Source of the DNA: CAYGSN01 sp964352675
GTDB taxonomy: Bacteria; Pseudomonadota; Alphaproteobacteria; Micavibrionales; Micavibrionaceae
NCBI GenBank assembly: GCA_964352675.1
Contig: CAYGSN010000002.1
Span: forward strand, 56,191-120,190
DNA length: 64,000 nucleotides
Direction: 5' to 3'
The position numbers and the translations under genes are program-made. The notes under the pieces are model-generated. The model made no database searches and was not told the DNA's origin. It saw only the letters and a program-made list of their open reading frames with translations. Position 1 is the stretch's first letter, and every line of letters begins with the position of its first letter. Shown here one piece after another: positions 63,389 to 64,000 of the stretch.

Positions 63389-64000
63389 TTATAACATCTC
63401 TCTGGGGTCAAAACGAATAAGCGTGGTCTTCCATTGGTCGTATTTGTCGGGCGGCAAGGCCAGGGGGCTGCAGCGCGGATTGCGAAGCGCCCTTAATGCC
63501 GCATCGGCTGCCGCACGAAAATGCGTATCCCGATTATACCGTCCCTGATCCAGAATGGTAGCGCTTTGTACGCTTCGGTCCGAATTAACGACAACACGCA
63601 CTTCAACCACCAGATCTTCGGCATATTTCGCCCCGGCCAGGACGTTCCAGCACTGGCTGAGCTGGCGGCGCAGCGCATCGACCTCGCTCACCGTCAGCCG
63701 ATCAGACAAACGCGCAATCTGCGAAGAAGTTTCTCCCTCTTCCGCCTTACCCTCCTCTTTTCTTTCGGTATCCAAATCAGGGGTCAGGTTTTTCAACAGG
63801 CTCTGAAAATCATCCTTCGGCTTCGGTTTAGCTGTTTTTGTAGCTTCAGGCTTTGGTTTCGGAGGCTCAGGTTTTTTCTTGGGAACCTCTTCCTTTTTTG
63901 TTTCAGCGGGCGGCGGAGGCTCAGGCTCGGGCAGGTCCTCCTCAGCTTTTTCCTCAACTTCCTCAGGTTTTGGAATCGTCAAATCCGGCGGTGCCTCTTC
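63389..64000 (-). CDS. tolA: TolA-like envelope protein (5' end beyond window)
   Basis: The frame is open from base 64000 to a stop at 63389 (203 residues seen). It starts in a Pro/Glu/Lys-rich rod (PEPEPPPPAETKKEEVPKKK) and ends in a compact domain with SEVDALRRQLSQCWNVLAGA, VEVRVVVNSDRSV and ALRNPRCSPL. These fit TolA domain III. The membrane anchor lies outside the window. The neighbour tolB supports the call. Confidence 0.85.
   Translation of the reverse strand, partial: EEAPPDLTIPKPEEVEEKAEEDLPEPEPPPPAETKKEEVPKKKPEPPKPKPEATKTAKPKPKDDFQSLLKNLTPDLDTERKEEGKAEEGETSSQIARLSDRLTVSEVDALRRQLSQCWNVLAGAKYAEDLVVEVRVVVNSDRSVQSATILDQGRYNRDTHFRAAADAALRALRNPRCSPLALPPDKYDQWKTTLIRFDPREML

Overview
This 64 kb window is chromosomal DNA of a Gram-negative alphaproteobacterium of moderate GC. 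The evidence is a fused ispDF, an NtrY/NtrX pair upstream of trkA and hfq, a CcrM-type GANTC methyltransferase, and an F0 operon (atpI-B-E-b'-b) with split b subunits and no F1 genes. The lineage may be Micavibrionales- or Rhodospirillales-like, but that is a guess from gene order. A run of ten Ns at 45338-45347 shows a draft assembly. Nearly all the window is core genome in tight operons. No insertion sequence, prophage or CRISPR array was seen.

Layout. 1-4.1 kb (minus): an envelope export set with a TolC-like lipoprotein, a HlyD-type adaptor, and a second adaptor with a large cytoplasmic N-terminal region, cut by the window start. 4.4-6.8 kb (plus): sulfotransferase, Tsx-like outer-membrane channel, mazG. 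6.8-16.1 kb (minus): ntrY-ntrX-trkA-murI-gph-like-hfq-hflX-inositol-phosphatase family. 16.2-19.3 kb (plus): ispDF-pgpA-cinA and a glycosyltransferase-like gene. 19.3-28.4 kb (minus): small membrane protein, mltB, rlpA, dacC-like, tmk, holB, metG, tatD, lipA, ratA-like. 28.5-32.9 kb (minus): a 1462-residue RTX protein with a C-type lectin-like insert. 33.2-35.7 kb: tRNA-Ser(UGA), a CPBP membrane protein, a lone receiver protein, and a convergent PAS protein whose histidine-kinase-like tail lacks the phospho-acceptor. 35.7-44 kb: rplU-rpmA-obgE, a GNAT, pepN, an unknown gene with a near-consensus promoter, rnhB, ccrM. 43-49 kb: a hypothetical secreted protein, mutY, DUF721, efp, suhB-like, OmpA-like, dsbA. 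49-55.3 kb: smc and the F0 genes. 55.3-64 kb: an unknown gene, nadD, a candidate small RNA, rsfS, rlmH, envC-like, ctpA, a divergent polysaccharide deacetylase, rppH, then tolB and partial tolA on the minus strand.

The most interesting signals are mostly small. (1) rsfS has no ATG, GTG or TTG that would include its conserved N-terminus, but a perfect AGGAGG sits 8 nt before an in-frame ATT. (2) Seven GANTC sites lie within 123 bp over the promoter, leader and start of ccrM, the methyltransferase expected to modify them. (3) A promoter-to-terminator unit of about 140 nt between nadD and rsfS looks like a small RNA gene. (4) An intrinsic terminator abuts the obgE ribosome binding site. (5) Several proteins have lost a hallmark of their family: a channel-like protein without a pore, a PAS protein with a histidine-less DHp region, an NtrX without GAFTGA, and an ATP synthase c subunit with altered helix-packing glycines.

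The assignments rest on reading the sequence and on remembered family signatures; no database search was run.
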